A stretch of 26,955 nucleotides of DNA. It comes from PVC group bacterium. Its GTDB lineage: Bacteria > Verrucomicrobiota > Kiritimatiellia > UBA8416. Under the pieces are notes generated by a model. The model searched no databases. It was not told the DNA's origin and was given only the letters and a program-made list of their open reading frames with translations. Shown here in pieces: positions 1-7,162 of the stretch (positions within the stretch are counted from its first letter, which is position 1; every line of letters starts with the position of its first letter). The stretch spans positions 1-26,955 of the forward strand of contig PWYP01000096.1 in assembly GCA_003567805.1 (NCBI GenBank). Reading direction: 5' to 3'. The position numbers and the translations under genes are program-made.

Positions 1-1103
1 AAGGCATATATTTCCAATGGCAGTCCTTGTGGTGTGGGTTGCATTTGGCGTACGATCATGATCATGTCTTGTCGCAAGCCAGTGTGTTGCTTTAGGTAGT
101 GTACGAGGTAGGCACGAAGAACCCCAATATTGGTTAAATGTCTTCCATTGGCGGGGCAGGCGGGATCGACGCCCTTGGTTTGATTGTCTTTTTCGATTTC
201 TGCTTGTTTTTGGTCTATGTAACTTGTGATTAACTGGAGACGTCGCAAACGTTGGATTTCTTCTTGCGAGAGAAAGTGGATACTGGTCATGTCGAGAAAG
301 ATGCTGCGTTTGATACGGCGACCACCAGCATCGGTCATACCTCTCCAGTTTTTGAAGGCCTCGGAAATGAGCGCATAGGTGGGTACTGTCGTAATGGTGC
401 AATCCCAGTTGCGGACTTTGACGGTAGTGAGCGTGATCTCGATAACATCTCCATCGGCATTGTATTTAGGCATTTCGAGCCAATCGCCCACGGAGAGCAT
501 CCGGTTTGCGGACAGCTGGATACCTGCTACAAATCCGAGGATGGGGTCTTTAAAAATGAGCATTAATACGGCTGTCATGGCACCGAGACCACTCACCAGC
601 AAGGCGGGGGACCGATTCATCAATGCGGAAATGACCATTACCAGCGCTATCAGAAAGGCAATTAATTTTGTGATTTGTATGAACACTCGTATGGGGATCT
701 GTCGAGCAAAGCGAAGCCGCGCATAAATTTTTTCGCATCCATCCAGCAGGGTAAAGACAAGCCCGGTTCCCGCAATGATGATCCATAGCTGCGTTGTCGT
801 TGTCATGAAGCCTTGCCACAATGATACCTCTTCGGGAAACCACACGCGGGCGAGGGTCTGGGCCATGATACCCGAAGCCCATATGCTTGCCATTCGTAGC
901 GTGGGGATGTTCAGCAGGTCGGCGTCCCACTTAAAGCGCGTTTTACGCGCGAAGCTGTTGATGCGTGGTGCCACAAAGCGTACCGCAATACCGAGAAAAG
1001 CCAGTGCCAGCAGGAGAATGGTTACGGTTGTAAGGGCTGCGGCTAGAAGGGTGGGATTTTCCAGGCGTCCCGCTTCTAGTAGTTTGTGGTAGATGTGGTA
1101 CAT
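1..1103 (-). CDS. ybdG: YbdG/MscM-type small mechanosensitive channel, partial (C-terminus off the left edge)
   Basis: The open frame runs from ATG at 1103 off the window edge, giving 367 codons. I translated it by hand. Hydrophobic segments lie near residues 20-44, 72-86, 104-120 and 140-162, followed by the MscS pore/beta region, with SGLGAMTAVLMLIFKDPILG at 171-190 and SVGDWLEMPKYNADGDVIEI at 204-223. The late motif RQMQPTPQGLPLEIYA (352-367) is characteristic of the YbdG/MscM miniconductance branch of the MscS superfamily. That branch opens under membrane tension to release solutes in hypo-osmotic shock. E. coli YbdG is about 415 residues, so roughly 45 are missing here. A ribosome site AAAGGA precedes the ATG. 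It is codirectional with galK but separated by 318 bases of repeats, so it is probably its own transcript. Family assignment is confident; channel activity is inferred. Confidence 0.9.
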   Translation of the reverse strand, partial: MYHIYHKLLEAGRLENPTLLAAALTTVTILLLALAFLGIAVRFVAPRINSFARKTRFKWDADLLNIPTLRMASIWASGIMAQTLARVWFPEEVSLWQGFMTTTTQLWIIIAGTGLVFTLLDGCEKIYARLRFARQIPIRVFIQITKLIAFLIALVMVISALMNRSPALLVSGLGAMTAVLMLIFKDPILGFVAGIQLSANRMLSVGDWLEMPKYNADGDVIEITLTTVKVRNWDCTITTVPTYALISEAFKNWRGMTDAGGRRIKRSIFLDMTSIHFLSQEEIQRLRRLQLITSYIDQKQAEIEKDNQTKGVDPACPANGRHLTNIGVLRAYLVHYLKQHTGLRQDMIMIVRQMQPTPQGLPLEIYA

Positions 1104-1180
1104 GTTTTTCCTTTCGAGGTTGTGATTTGCACAAGATATTGCTGTTTTGCTTTTGGTTTTACACGATGTCAGTGCTTTTG

Positions 1181-1232
1181 GAGTGCGGTAACGCGCGAAG
1201 CGAACTTACCGCTTTGGGGGGCACGGAGTGCC
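1181..1232 (+). repeat. Palindromic dispersed repeat, copy A
   Basis: The element starts GAGTGCGG. It has 7-bp arms GCGGTAA (1185-1191) and TTACCGC (1206-1212) around a 14-base loop CGCGCGAAGCGAAC. A second small hairpin follows, GGCAC-GGA-GTGCC (1220-1232). The arms differ from copies B, C1 and D1 (GCGGTGA/TCACCGC) by a paired A-T for G-C change, so the stem is kept. No transposase is nearby. It resembles REP/BIME-type elements, but the family is not one I can name. Confidence 0.75.
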
Positions 1233-1285
1233 GGGGGCTATGAGGTGACGGCATTTGGTTTATCGAAAGTGTTAAATGGATGAGA

Positions 1286-1356
1286 TGCGCTGGGTGGACC
1301 GCGCTTCTCTTGGATGAAAGCGGTGAGTTCGCTTCGCTCGTCACCGCACTCCATAT
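1286..1356 (-). repeat. Palindromic dispersed repeat, copy B
   Basis: The arms are GCGGTGA (1320-1326) and TCACCGC (1341-1347) around the 14-base loop GTTCGCTTCGCTCG, identical to copy D1 at 23173-23200. It ends CACTCCATAT (1347-1356), as copy C1 does. The left flank, around CTGGGTGGACCGCG, resembles the flank of copy C1 (TTGGGTGGTGCGCC near 20170). It is inverted relative to copy A, so A and B form a divergent pair about 175 bp across. Confidence 0.75.
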
Positions 1357-1421
1357 GGAATACTGCTGCAATAAATCCAAGTTGCTGCCCGGCATTAGGT
1401 GGTTTCTTGGAGTTGGGGCTG

Positions 1422-2585
1422 TTAGATAACATGGGCGCCATCTGCTGGATGCATGGGTTGTAGTTCGCAGATATGCCCCAGCTTATCCTTAAGCTGTGTG
1501 TCGAGCTGCTCGCAAATGGTATCTAATTGCGCGTTTTGCACGAGGAGAATTGCGCTTCCTCCGAATCCACCTCCTGACAAACGAGCTCCTAGCACACCTT
1601 CCGTTTGTCGGGCAATTTGCACGATTTGGTCCAGTTCTTCACACGAATTTTCGAAGTTAACCATGGAACTGTGGTGCGACTCGAACATGAGAAATCCGAA
1701 ATGCGGAATATCGCCTTGTTGTAAAGCATTGGCTGCATCTTGTACGCGCGCATTTTCTCCAATTACATGCGCTGCTCTTTTTGCCATGCGCTCTGGCAGT
1801 TGTGCGTGATGGTCGATCCATTCTTGCATGGACACATCGCGTAACGCTTCGACAGGATGCGGTAGAATGGTTGCAAATGCTTCCGTAGCGGCTTCGCAAT
1901 CGCTTCTGCGTTCATTGTAGACGCCATCTCCAAGGGTATGGGTGGTGCCGGAATTCACAAGTAGCAGAGAGGTGTTTGCATCTAATGGTCGGGGTGTGAC
2001 ATCGAACGTGCGGAAATCAATTTCCAGCAGGTGTCCTGCTTTGCCGCACAGGCTTGATAGTTGATCCAGTAGCCCGCAGCGTACGCCGGCAAAGCGGTGC
2101 TCAGCCATTTGGCCGATTTTCGCAATGTCGAGCGGATCTGGATTGATATTGGCAATTGCACATATCGCACGTGCCGTAGCCATGGAAATTGCGGCGGAGC
2201 TGGAAAGTCCACTGCCGCGTGGGACGGTGCCGCAAAAAGCGGCCTGCCAGGCAATGGGTTCTGGCATGTGGGCGAGTAACCCTTCATGCACGCCCATACT
2301 GTAAGCGGCCCAAGGTGCATCGGCGATGACTTCGGGGTTGTCAGCAGGGAAGGATATTTCTGCATCGAAATCGGCTGCAAGTAGACGGCATGTGTTCCCG
2401 GTGATGGGAGCGATAGCGAAATAAATGCCACTATCAATCGCTGCGGAGAGTACGAAGCCTTCGTTGTAATCGGTATGATTCCCCAGAACTTCTACACGCC
2501 CTGGGGCAAATACGGTAACGGTAGGTTCCGACTGAAAGGCGTTGCAATAGTATTCTTTGAGCTTCTGTATAGGTTGGTTGTGCAT
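1422..2585 (-). CDS. galK: Galactokinase (GHMP kinase)
   Basis: This 387-residue GHMP kinase would phosphorylate the anomeric hydroxyl of galactose with ATP, the entry step of the Leloir pathway. The substrate-binding signature APGRVEVLGNHTDYNEGFVL spans residues 27-46, the ATP-binding loop GSGLSSSAA 124-132, the catalytic Asp region CGLLDQLSS 170-178 (D174), and the C-terminal glycine motif ARLSGGGFGGSA 334-345. The start is ATG at 2585. The frame is open further upstream, but only inside manB. The sequence AGGGAAAGGGAATAAGG precedes this ATG, and the manB stop is 2 nt away, implying translational coupling. The usual GEHTDYN is GNHTDYN here, a Glu to Asn change at a sugar-contacting position. 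I believe this is a lineage variant, but another hexose is possible. Confidence 0.92.
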   Translation of the reverse strand: MHNQPIQKLKEYYCNAFQSEPTVTVFAPGRVEVLGNHTDYNEGFVLSAAIDSGIYFAIAPITGNTCRLLAADFDAEISFPADNPEVIADAPWAAYSMGVHEGLLAHMPEPIAWQAAFCGTVPRGSGLSSSAAISMATARAICAIANINPDPLDIAKIGQMAEHRFAGVRCGLLDQLSSLCGKAGHLLEIDFRTFDVTPRPLDANTSLLLVNSGTTHTLGDGVYNERRSDCEAATEAFATILPHPVEALRDVSMQEWIDHHAQLPERMAKRAAHVIGENARVQDAANALQQGDIPHFGFLMFESHHSSMVNFENSCEELDQIVQIARQTEGVLGARLSGGGFGGSAILLVQNAQLDTICEQLDTQLKDKLGHICELQPMHPADGAHVI

Positions 2586-2587
2586 CC

Positions 2588-3916
2588 TTATTCCCTTTCC
2601 CTGATGATGGTAAGTAAGGCATCGCGATGGGCTTCCATTTGCTCTCGCGTAGAGGCTTCCGTATTTAAACGTATGAGTGGCTCCGTGTTTGAGCAACGAA
2701 CGTTAAACCACCAATCTGGATAATCTACACTCAGACCATCGAGTTCGAATTGTTTGCCATCCGCATGTTTGGCTTTGAGGTTTTGGAGAATGGCTTGCGG
2801 ATCTTTTACTTCCGAGTTGATTTCGCCACTGGCGCAATAGCGTTGGATGGGGCGAATGATTTCGGATAGCGGTTTATCGGTTGCGCTGACGATGTTGGCG
2901 ATGCGCAAAACGGCCAGTGCCGAGCTTTCCGCAAAGACATCACCAAAGCGGAAGTAGTAGTGCCCGGAGAGTTCTCCTGCAAAGATGGCGTTGGTCTCTC
3001 GCATTTGTTGTTTTATGAAGGAATGTCCGACGCGGCACATGACTGCTGTTCCGCCATTTTCGGTGATGACTTCTTTTACGGCACGGCTGCTGCGTAGATC
3101 ATAAAGAACCGTGCCTTTGGTGTGCTGGAGAAGATCCTGTGCAATCAAAGCCGTGATCAGATCCATGGGGATGATGTTGCCTTTCTCATCGGTGAAGCCT
3201 ACGCGGTCGGCATCGCCATCAAAGGCGACCCCGAAGTCATATTGCCCCGCTTGCATGGTCTCTTGCAGGGCTGCATATGTTTCTGTTTTGAGAGGGTTTG
3301 CTTCATGATTGGGGAAGGATCCATCTAATTCGTCAAATAGCGGATCGATCTCGATGAGATCGCGCAAGAGAATGGATTCGATAATTCCCATCCCATTCGC
3401 CATATCGCCCGCAATCCGAACGGGACGCTGGATGTCTGCCTCCGTCCGAATGTGGCTGGCGTACTTCTCTTGAATGGGATAAACCCGAAATTCTCCGGGT
3501 ATGTCGGAGGGCGGTTGGAAGTTCTGCTGCTCTACTGCCGACTCGATGTCCTTGATGCCGGTGGCTCCGCTGACGGGTACCGCATTGCGAAGACAGAGCT
3601 TACATCCGTTCCACTCCCCAGTGTTATGGGAGGCCGTTACCATGATTCCGGCATCGGTCTGCAAGTGACCGGTGCCAAAGTACGTCATGGGGGTAGAGCA
3701 TAGGCCCAAGTCGAATACCGTGACGCCTTGTTGCATCAAGCCTGCAGCCATAGCTTCAAAAAGCGGTTGGGAATGCGGGCGCATGTCGCGACCCATTGCA
3801 ACGGTTTTTACTTGGAACCGATCTGCAAATGCACGTCCGATGTCCTGTGCGATTGCTTCGGTAAAATCTTCGCCGTAGATACCCCTGATGTCGTATGCCT
3901 TGAAAATGCCCGCCAT
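2588..3916 (-). CDS. manB: Phosphomannomutase/phosphoglucomutase, alpha-D-phosphohexomutase family
   Basis: The 442-residue protein interconverts hexose-6-phosphate and hexose-1-phosphate through a phosphoserine intermediate. Family landmarks are all present: the phosphoserine loop TASHNTGEWNG at 94-104 (Ser96; the usual HNP is HNT), the magnesium loop DGDADR at 233-238, the sugar-specificity loop GELSGHYYF at 314-322, and the phosphate-binding loop RCSNTEPLIR at 407-416. The length fits the AlgC/ManB branch, which uses mannose and often glucose phosphates. It is the first gene of a two-gene unit with galK. A mannose-1-phosphate product would feed GDP-mannose; glucose-1-phosphate would feed UDP-glucose for the galactose pathway. 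Substrate preference cannot be read from sequence. The start at 3916 is preceded by AAAGG. Confidence 0.93.
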   Translation of the reverse strand: MAGIFKAYDIRGIYGEDFTEAIAQDIGRAFADRFQVKTVAMGRDMRPHSQPLFEAMAAGLMQQGVTVFDLGLCSTPMTYFGTGHLQTDAGIMVTASHNTGEWNGCKLCLRNAVPVSGATGIKDIESAVEQQNFQPPSDIPGEFRVYPIQEKYASHIRTEADIQRPVRIAGDMANGMGIIESILLRDLIEIDPLFDELDGSFPNHEANPLKTETYAALQETMQAGQYDFGVAFDGDADRVGFTDEKGNIIPMDLITALIAQDLLQHTKGTVLYDLRSSRAVKEVITENGGTAVMCRVGHSFIKQQMRETNAIFAGELSGHYYFRFGDVFAESSALAVLRIANIVSATDKPLSEIIRPIQRYCASGEINSEVKDPQAILQNLKAKHADGKQFELDGLSVDYPDWWFNVRCSNTEPLIRLNTEASTREQMEAHRDALLTIIRERE

Positions 3917-3970
3917 AAAAATGCCTTTGCTTGCCGAATATTTGCACCAGTTTTTGTTCTCGTTGCCAGC

Positions 3971-3995
3971 GGCGGTAAGGGATTACCGCCCTCCA
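3971..3995. repeat. GGCGGTAA hairpin, dispersed hairpin family 2, copy 1
   Basis: The arms are GGCGGTAA (3971-3978) and TTACCGCC (3983-3990) with tetraloop GGGA, followed by CTCCA. The same design occurs at 23120-23144 with arms GGCGGCAG and CTGCCGCC, loop AGGA and the same CTCCA tail. The two stem differences are compensatory. This copy would lie in the 5' leader of the manB transcript. Confidence 0.7.
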
Positions 3996-4022
3996 TTTTG
4001 CTTCTTACAGACATTTTTGGAG

Positions 4023-4049
4023 GGGCGCAATCTTTTGCGTCCATTTTTT
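4023..4049 (+). terminator. Terminator-like hairpin reading on plus strand, no plus gene upstream
   Basis: Arms GGGCGCAA (4023-4030) and TTGCGTCC (4035-4042) with loop TCTT are followed by ATTTTTT. This is a terminator shape on the plus strand, but no plus-strand gene precedes it. On the minus strand it has no T tract and would be a plain stem in the manB leader. It could block antisense transcription into the lactate genes. Its role is unresolved. Confidence 0.35.
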
Positions 4050-4075
4050 AACGGTTTTTTGCAAAAGATGCAGCT

Positions 4076-4105
4076 TGTATAGCATTGGTCAGTGTCGAGA
4101 GGCAA
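4076..4105 (-). promoter_or_regulatory. Candidate sigma70-type promoter of manB-galK
   Basis: Read on the minus strand there is TTGCCT (4105-4100), an 18-base spacer, and TATACA (4081-4076) with an extended TGC just before it. Transcription would start near 4069 and leave a leader of about 150 nt containing the two hairpins at 4023-4042 and 3971-3990. The match is moderate. Confidence 0.4.
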
Positions 4106-4189
4106 GTGGCAAGGTGATCGTTTTAGGTTTTGTGGGGTGGCGTGACCCTATTGACCTTGTTGCCTGCATTGACGTCAGGTTTACGGGCA

Positions 4190-5236
4190 CTAAGGACGTT
4201 CGAGGATTGCTGGTGTGATATCGGCAAGTGTTGGGCAGCCGGTCATAAGCATAGCGGAAGCAAGGGTTTTGTGAAGGTGCTCCATATGTATGCGAACGCC
4301 TTCGGCACCGCCACCAATGGCAGCGCGTATGATATCTCTACCGATGAGCACACCTTCTGCCCCGAGGGCGATCATTTTGAGTACGTCGGTCCCTGTTCGA
4401 ACGCCTCCATCTGCGAGAATCGTGCAATGCTTTCCAACAGCTTTCACCATGTCGGGCAAGACCGCAGCACTTCCCGGTGTACAGTCGAGCACGCGCCCCC
4501 CATGATTTGAGACGACAATGGAAGCAGCACCAGCTTCGACGGCGGCTTCTGCATCTTGCACACACATGACGCCCTTGACGATAAATGGGAGTTGGGTGCT
4601 GCAGGCAAGTTCACGTAATTCCTCGATGGATTTACGGAAGACAGGTTGTTTGTTGGCATTCATCATGTATGAACCACAGCCATCGACATCCACACCTACC
4701 GCTATGGCGCCAGCGCGCTCAGCCGCCGCGATACGTTTCAGGATATCTTTCTGAGCACGGGGTTTTATAATAGCAATGCCGTGTCCATTCGCACCGGCGA
4801 TCGCTTCGATCCCTGGTGTGTATTCATTGCTATAGGTAGAGGTGTCGCCTCGGAATGCGATGGTCCCTGCTTGTCTACATCCTTCTACGGTTGCAACGCA
4901 GAAGTCTTTTTCTGATATCACGCTCTCGCCCCCGAAACTGTTGACGCCTGTGACGGGGGCACCGTAAATCGGCATCTGCATGGGAGTATCGAAAAGGGTT
5001 GTGGTGGTATCGGGGGTAAAGTTCGGGCCAATGACCTGCATGCGCACCCGTATTTTGGCAAGATCATTATAGTTGTTTGCGAATGATGCCCCGGAACCGG
5101 CCCCTCCTATTTGCATAGGGCCACCATATATCTGGTTTTGGCAGAGCCGCGAGGGATCTCCATCGCAGGCTTTGTAAACACCGCAAATGCCTTTGAGCTT
5201 TACCTTGGCGGCACTACGAACTTCTTCGGGTGTCAT
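4190..5236 (-). CDS. FMN-dependent alpha-hydroxy-acid dehydrogenase (lactate dehydrogenase/oxidase-like) with Cys-rich N-terminus
   Basis: The 348-residue TIM-barrel flavoprotein of the LldD/glycolate oxidase family oxidises a 2-hydroxy acid to a 2-oxo acid by hydride transfer to FMN. Visible elements are the FMN-contact lysine in PFIVKGVMC (K221), the catalytic base and substrate arginine in SNHGGRVLD (H245, R248), and the FMN phosphate segments ADGGVRTGTDVLK (275-287) and GAEGVLIGRD (292-301). The first 60 residues lack the usual N-terminal lid sequence. They hold cysteines at 18, 24 and 32 and a GGAGSGASF stretch, a form I associate with homologues in anaerobes. The gene starts 28 nt after the L-lactate dehydrogenase stop, so L-lactate or a related hydroxy acid is the likely substrate. 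The electron acceptor is unknown, and no Etf gene is in the window. Confidence 0.85.
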   Translation of the reverse strand: MTPEEVRSAAKVKLKGICGVYKACDGDPSRLCQNQIYGGPMQIGGAGSGASFANNYNDLAKIRVRMQVIGPNFTPDTTTTLFDTPMQMPIYGAPVTGVNSFGGESVISEKDFCVATVEGCRQAGTIAFRGDTSTYSNEYTPGIEAIAGANGHGIAIIKPRAQKDILKRIAAAERAGAIAVGVDVDGCGSYMMNANKQPVFRKSIEELRELACSTQLPFIVKGVMCVQDAEAAVEAGAASIVVSNHGGRVLDCTPGSAAVLPDMVKAVGKHCTILADGGVRTGTDVLKMIALGAEGVLIGRDIIRAAIGGGAEGVRIHMEHLHKTLASAMLMTGCPTLADITPAILERP

Positions 5237-5264
5237 GAAAAATCCTTTTTCGAGCTGTATCCGC

Positions 5265-6266
5265 TTATTGCTGCTGTTGTTGTGCTTGTGATTGCTGTTC
5301 GAGGTCTTTCAGTGTTTGTTTCAGCAGACTCGCGGAATGCTCTAATCCTCGTTGTTCGTCCTCGCGCAAATTTCCCACGATGATTCGCTGGATGCCTTCG
5401 CGGCTGACAATACAGGGAACACTTAGGCAGACATGCGAGATATTGTATTCTCCGTGCAATCGGCAGGAAACCGTCAGAACACTATGTTCGTCGCGCAAGA
5501 TGGCGCCTGCAATACGCACGAGGGCCAGTCCAATACCGTAACAGGTAGAACCTTTATAGTCGATAATGTGATAGGCCGATTTGCGGACTTGTTCAACGAT
5601 CTGTTCACGAATGTACTGCCAGTTTTGATCCTTGCCACAGATGGCGCAATACTCGTCCATGGGCATACCTGCAATGTGGGTCATGGACCATGCGGCGATT
5701 TCACTGTCACCGTGTTCTCCGAGAATGTAAGCATGCATATTTCGCACATCTACCCCGCAATGCCGACTGAGCAGGTAGCGAAACCGCGAACTGTCCAGCA
5801 CGGTGCCTGATCCTAAAATACGCGTACGGGGCAAACCACTGTGCTCTTGGGCAACATAGGTTAGGATGTCAACAGGATTGCTTACCACAACGATAATGGC
5901 ATTGCTTCGGGTATTGGTGATGTCATCCATGATGCTGCGAATGATCGCGGCGTTGCGGGCTAGTAAGTTCAGGCGGGATTCATCTGGTTTCTGCTTGGCC
6001 CCGGCTGTGATAACGATCAAGTCGGCATCTGCGTAGTCTTCGGGTGTTCCTGCATGGATATAAACGGGAGAAACAAAAGGGAGTCCATGTGACATGTCCA
6101 GTGCTTGTCCTTCGGCAAGCCCGGGTCTGGCATCGACAAGGGCGATTTCACTTGCGATGTTGGAATGCATGAGCGCATAGGCAAAAGATGCGCCTACATC
6201 GCCGGCACCGACAATGACAACTTTGCGGGTGTTGGCCCGCTGGCGGGAAGGTATGGATGCAGTCAT
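5265..6266 (-). CDS. ldh: L-lactate dehydrogenase (NAD-dependent) with polyglutamine tail
   Basis: The 333-residue enzyme reduces pyruvate to L-lactate with NADH. The Rossmann motif GAGDVG is at 20-25, with Asp45 (VDARP) favouring NAD. The substrate loop AGAKQKPDESRLNLL at 88-102 has Gln92, the residue that separates lactate from malate dehydrogenases, and Arg98. SGTVLDSSRFR (153-163) carries the substrate arginine, and GEHGDSE (183-189) has the catalytic His185. The protein ends QQSQAQQQQQ, a glutamine run not part of the LDH fold. The start at 6266 is preceded by AGGAG 8 nt upstream. It is the first gene of a pair with the FMN hydroxy-acid dehydrogenase and lies 216 bases downstream of rnfE on the same strand. 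Confidence 0.95.
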   Translation of the reverse strand: MTASIPSRQRANTRKVVIVGAGDVGASFAYALMHSNIASEIALVDARPGLAEGQALDMSHGLPFVSPVYIHAGTPEDYADADLIVITAGAKQKPDESRLNLLARNAAIIRSIMDDITNTRSNAIIVVVSNPVDILTYVAQEHSGLPRTRILGSGTVLDSSRFRYLLSRHCGVDVRNMHAYILGEHGDSEIAAWSMTHIAGMPMDEYCAICGKDQNWQYIREQIVEQVRKSAYHIIDYKGSTCYGIGLALVRIAGAILRDEHSVLTVSCRLHGEYNISHVCLSVPCIVSREGIQRIIVGNLREDEQRGLEHSASLLKQTLKDLEQQSQAQQQQQ

Positions 6267-6411
6267 ATATAAATCTCCTGATGTGTAAAGCTTCTAACCT
6301 TATCGGAGGTTTGACGTATTGTAAACAGGTTTTGGGATTCCCGTCTTCGCTCTTTGCGCTTCGCCGGGCGCAGCCGGTGTCGGGGGGAGGCGTTGGGGGA
6401 TAGCGGTGAGC

Positions 6412-6447
6412 TTGTTGACCCAATTGACAGAATTGACCTGATTGACG
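6412..6447. repeat. Four 9-bp degenerate tandem units (ATTGAC core)
   Basis: The units are TTGTTGACC, CAATTGACA, GAATTGACC and TGATTGACG, in exact 9-bp register with a shared TTGAC core. They lie in the 216-base spacer between rnfE and ldh. No other feature was recognised in that spacer apart from the ldh ribosome site at about 6275-6279. Confidence 0.6.
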
Positions 6448-6482
6448 GGGTTTTATCTGTGGTTTGTAGTCTTTCGTCTCCC

Positions 6483-7160
6483 TCAGGATCCCCATTTGCA
6501 GAGGGTGCAGGTGCGGCAATCCATGGTGGCTGGTAAAGGGATGGCTTTACCTGTGCGGCGGGCTTGCCAAGCGGAGAAGTGATTCATGCCAGCAAGGAGT
6601 AGGCCAAGCATAATGAATCCGCCGGGTGCGAGGATCAGCAGGGTTACGGGTGATTCCGTTGGAATCACCAAACGCGGGAGGCCGGTCCAGATCGTCAATG
6701 TACCATTGCCAATGATTTCGCGACTTGCACCGAGAGCTGCGAGGGCTAACGTAAATCCGGCACCCATACCAAGACCATCCACAATGGAAAGCATGGTGGG
6801 ATGACGGGAGGCAAAGGCTTCAGCGCGTCCCAGAATGATGCAGTTTACCACAATCAAGGGGATGAAAATGCCGAGTGCATCATGCAGATCAGGGACAAAG
6901 GCGGCCATGACGAGGTCGACAATTGTCACAAATGTGGCAATAACCACGATAAAGCAGGGAATCCGTACTTTGTCGGGGATGATATTCCGAATGGTGGCAA
7001 TGACTGCATTCGAGCAGAGTAGTACAAAGGTGGATGCCAAGCCCATGCCAAGTGCATTTTCGAGGGATGTGGTCACGGCCAGGGTTGGGCACATGCCCAA
7101 GACTAATTTTAGTACCGGGTTTTCGCGCCATAGTCCTTTGGTAAATGTTTTCCAGAACAT
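6483..7160 (-). CDS. rnfE: Rnf complex membrane subunit RnfE
   Basis: The 225-residue polytopic subunit of the ferredoxin:NAD oxidoreductase ion pump is homologous to NqrD and RnfA. About six hydrophobic segments are visible. The two conserved half-membrane cysteines are Cys24 in GMCPTLA and Cys107 in VVNCIIL; with the pair in RnfA they coordinate an intramembrane iron-sulfur cluster in this family. The C-terminal tail ends [12 protein letters not shown], giving C215-x2-C218-x2-C221, an extra cysteine motif outside the conserved core. It is the last gene of the cluster, starting 2 nt after the rnfG stop. Confidence 0.95.
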   Translation of the reverse strand: MFWKTFTKGLWRENPVLKLVLGMCPTLAVTTSLENALGMGLASTFVLLCSNAVIATIRNIIPDKVRIPCFIVVIATFVTIVDLVMAAFVPDLHDALGIFIPLIVVNCIILGRAEAFASRHPTMLSIVDGLGMGAGFTLALAALGASREIIGNGTLTIWTGLPRLVIPTESPVTLLILAPGGFIMLGLLLAGMNHFSAWQARRTGKAIPLPATMDCRTCTLCKWGS

Positions 7161-7162
7161 GG

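Larger units (their letters stand above)
1104..1421. other. Gene-free spacer holding two palindromic repeats in inverted orientation
   Basis: No credible coding frame lies between the channel gene and galK. The stretch holds repeat copy A (1181-1232) and copy B (1286-1356), described separately. No clear rho-independent terminator for galK and no consensus promoter for the channel gene is visible. Short frames reading through the repeats are repeat-derived and are not called. Confidence 0.7.

Noticed and set aside
550..1134. Two minus-strand ORFs over the left-edge channel gene
   Set aside because: They are in a different frame from the YbdG-like protein, which reads continuously to the window edge with clear family motifs.
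1982..2437. 151-codon minus-strand ORF inside galK
   Set aside because: It overlaps the galactokinase frame completely, has no ribosome site and encodes no recognisable motif.
5433..5810. 125-codon plus-strand ORF antisense to ldh
   Set aside because: It is a shadow of ldh on the opposite strand with no motif or ribosome site.
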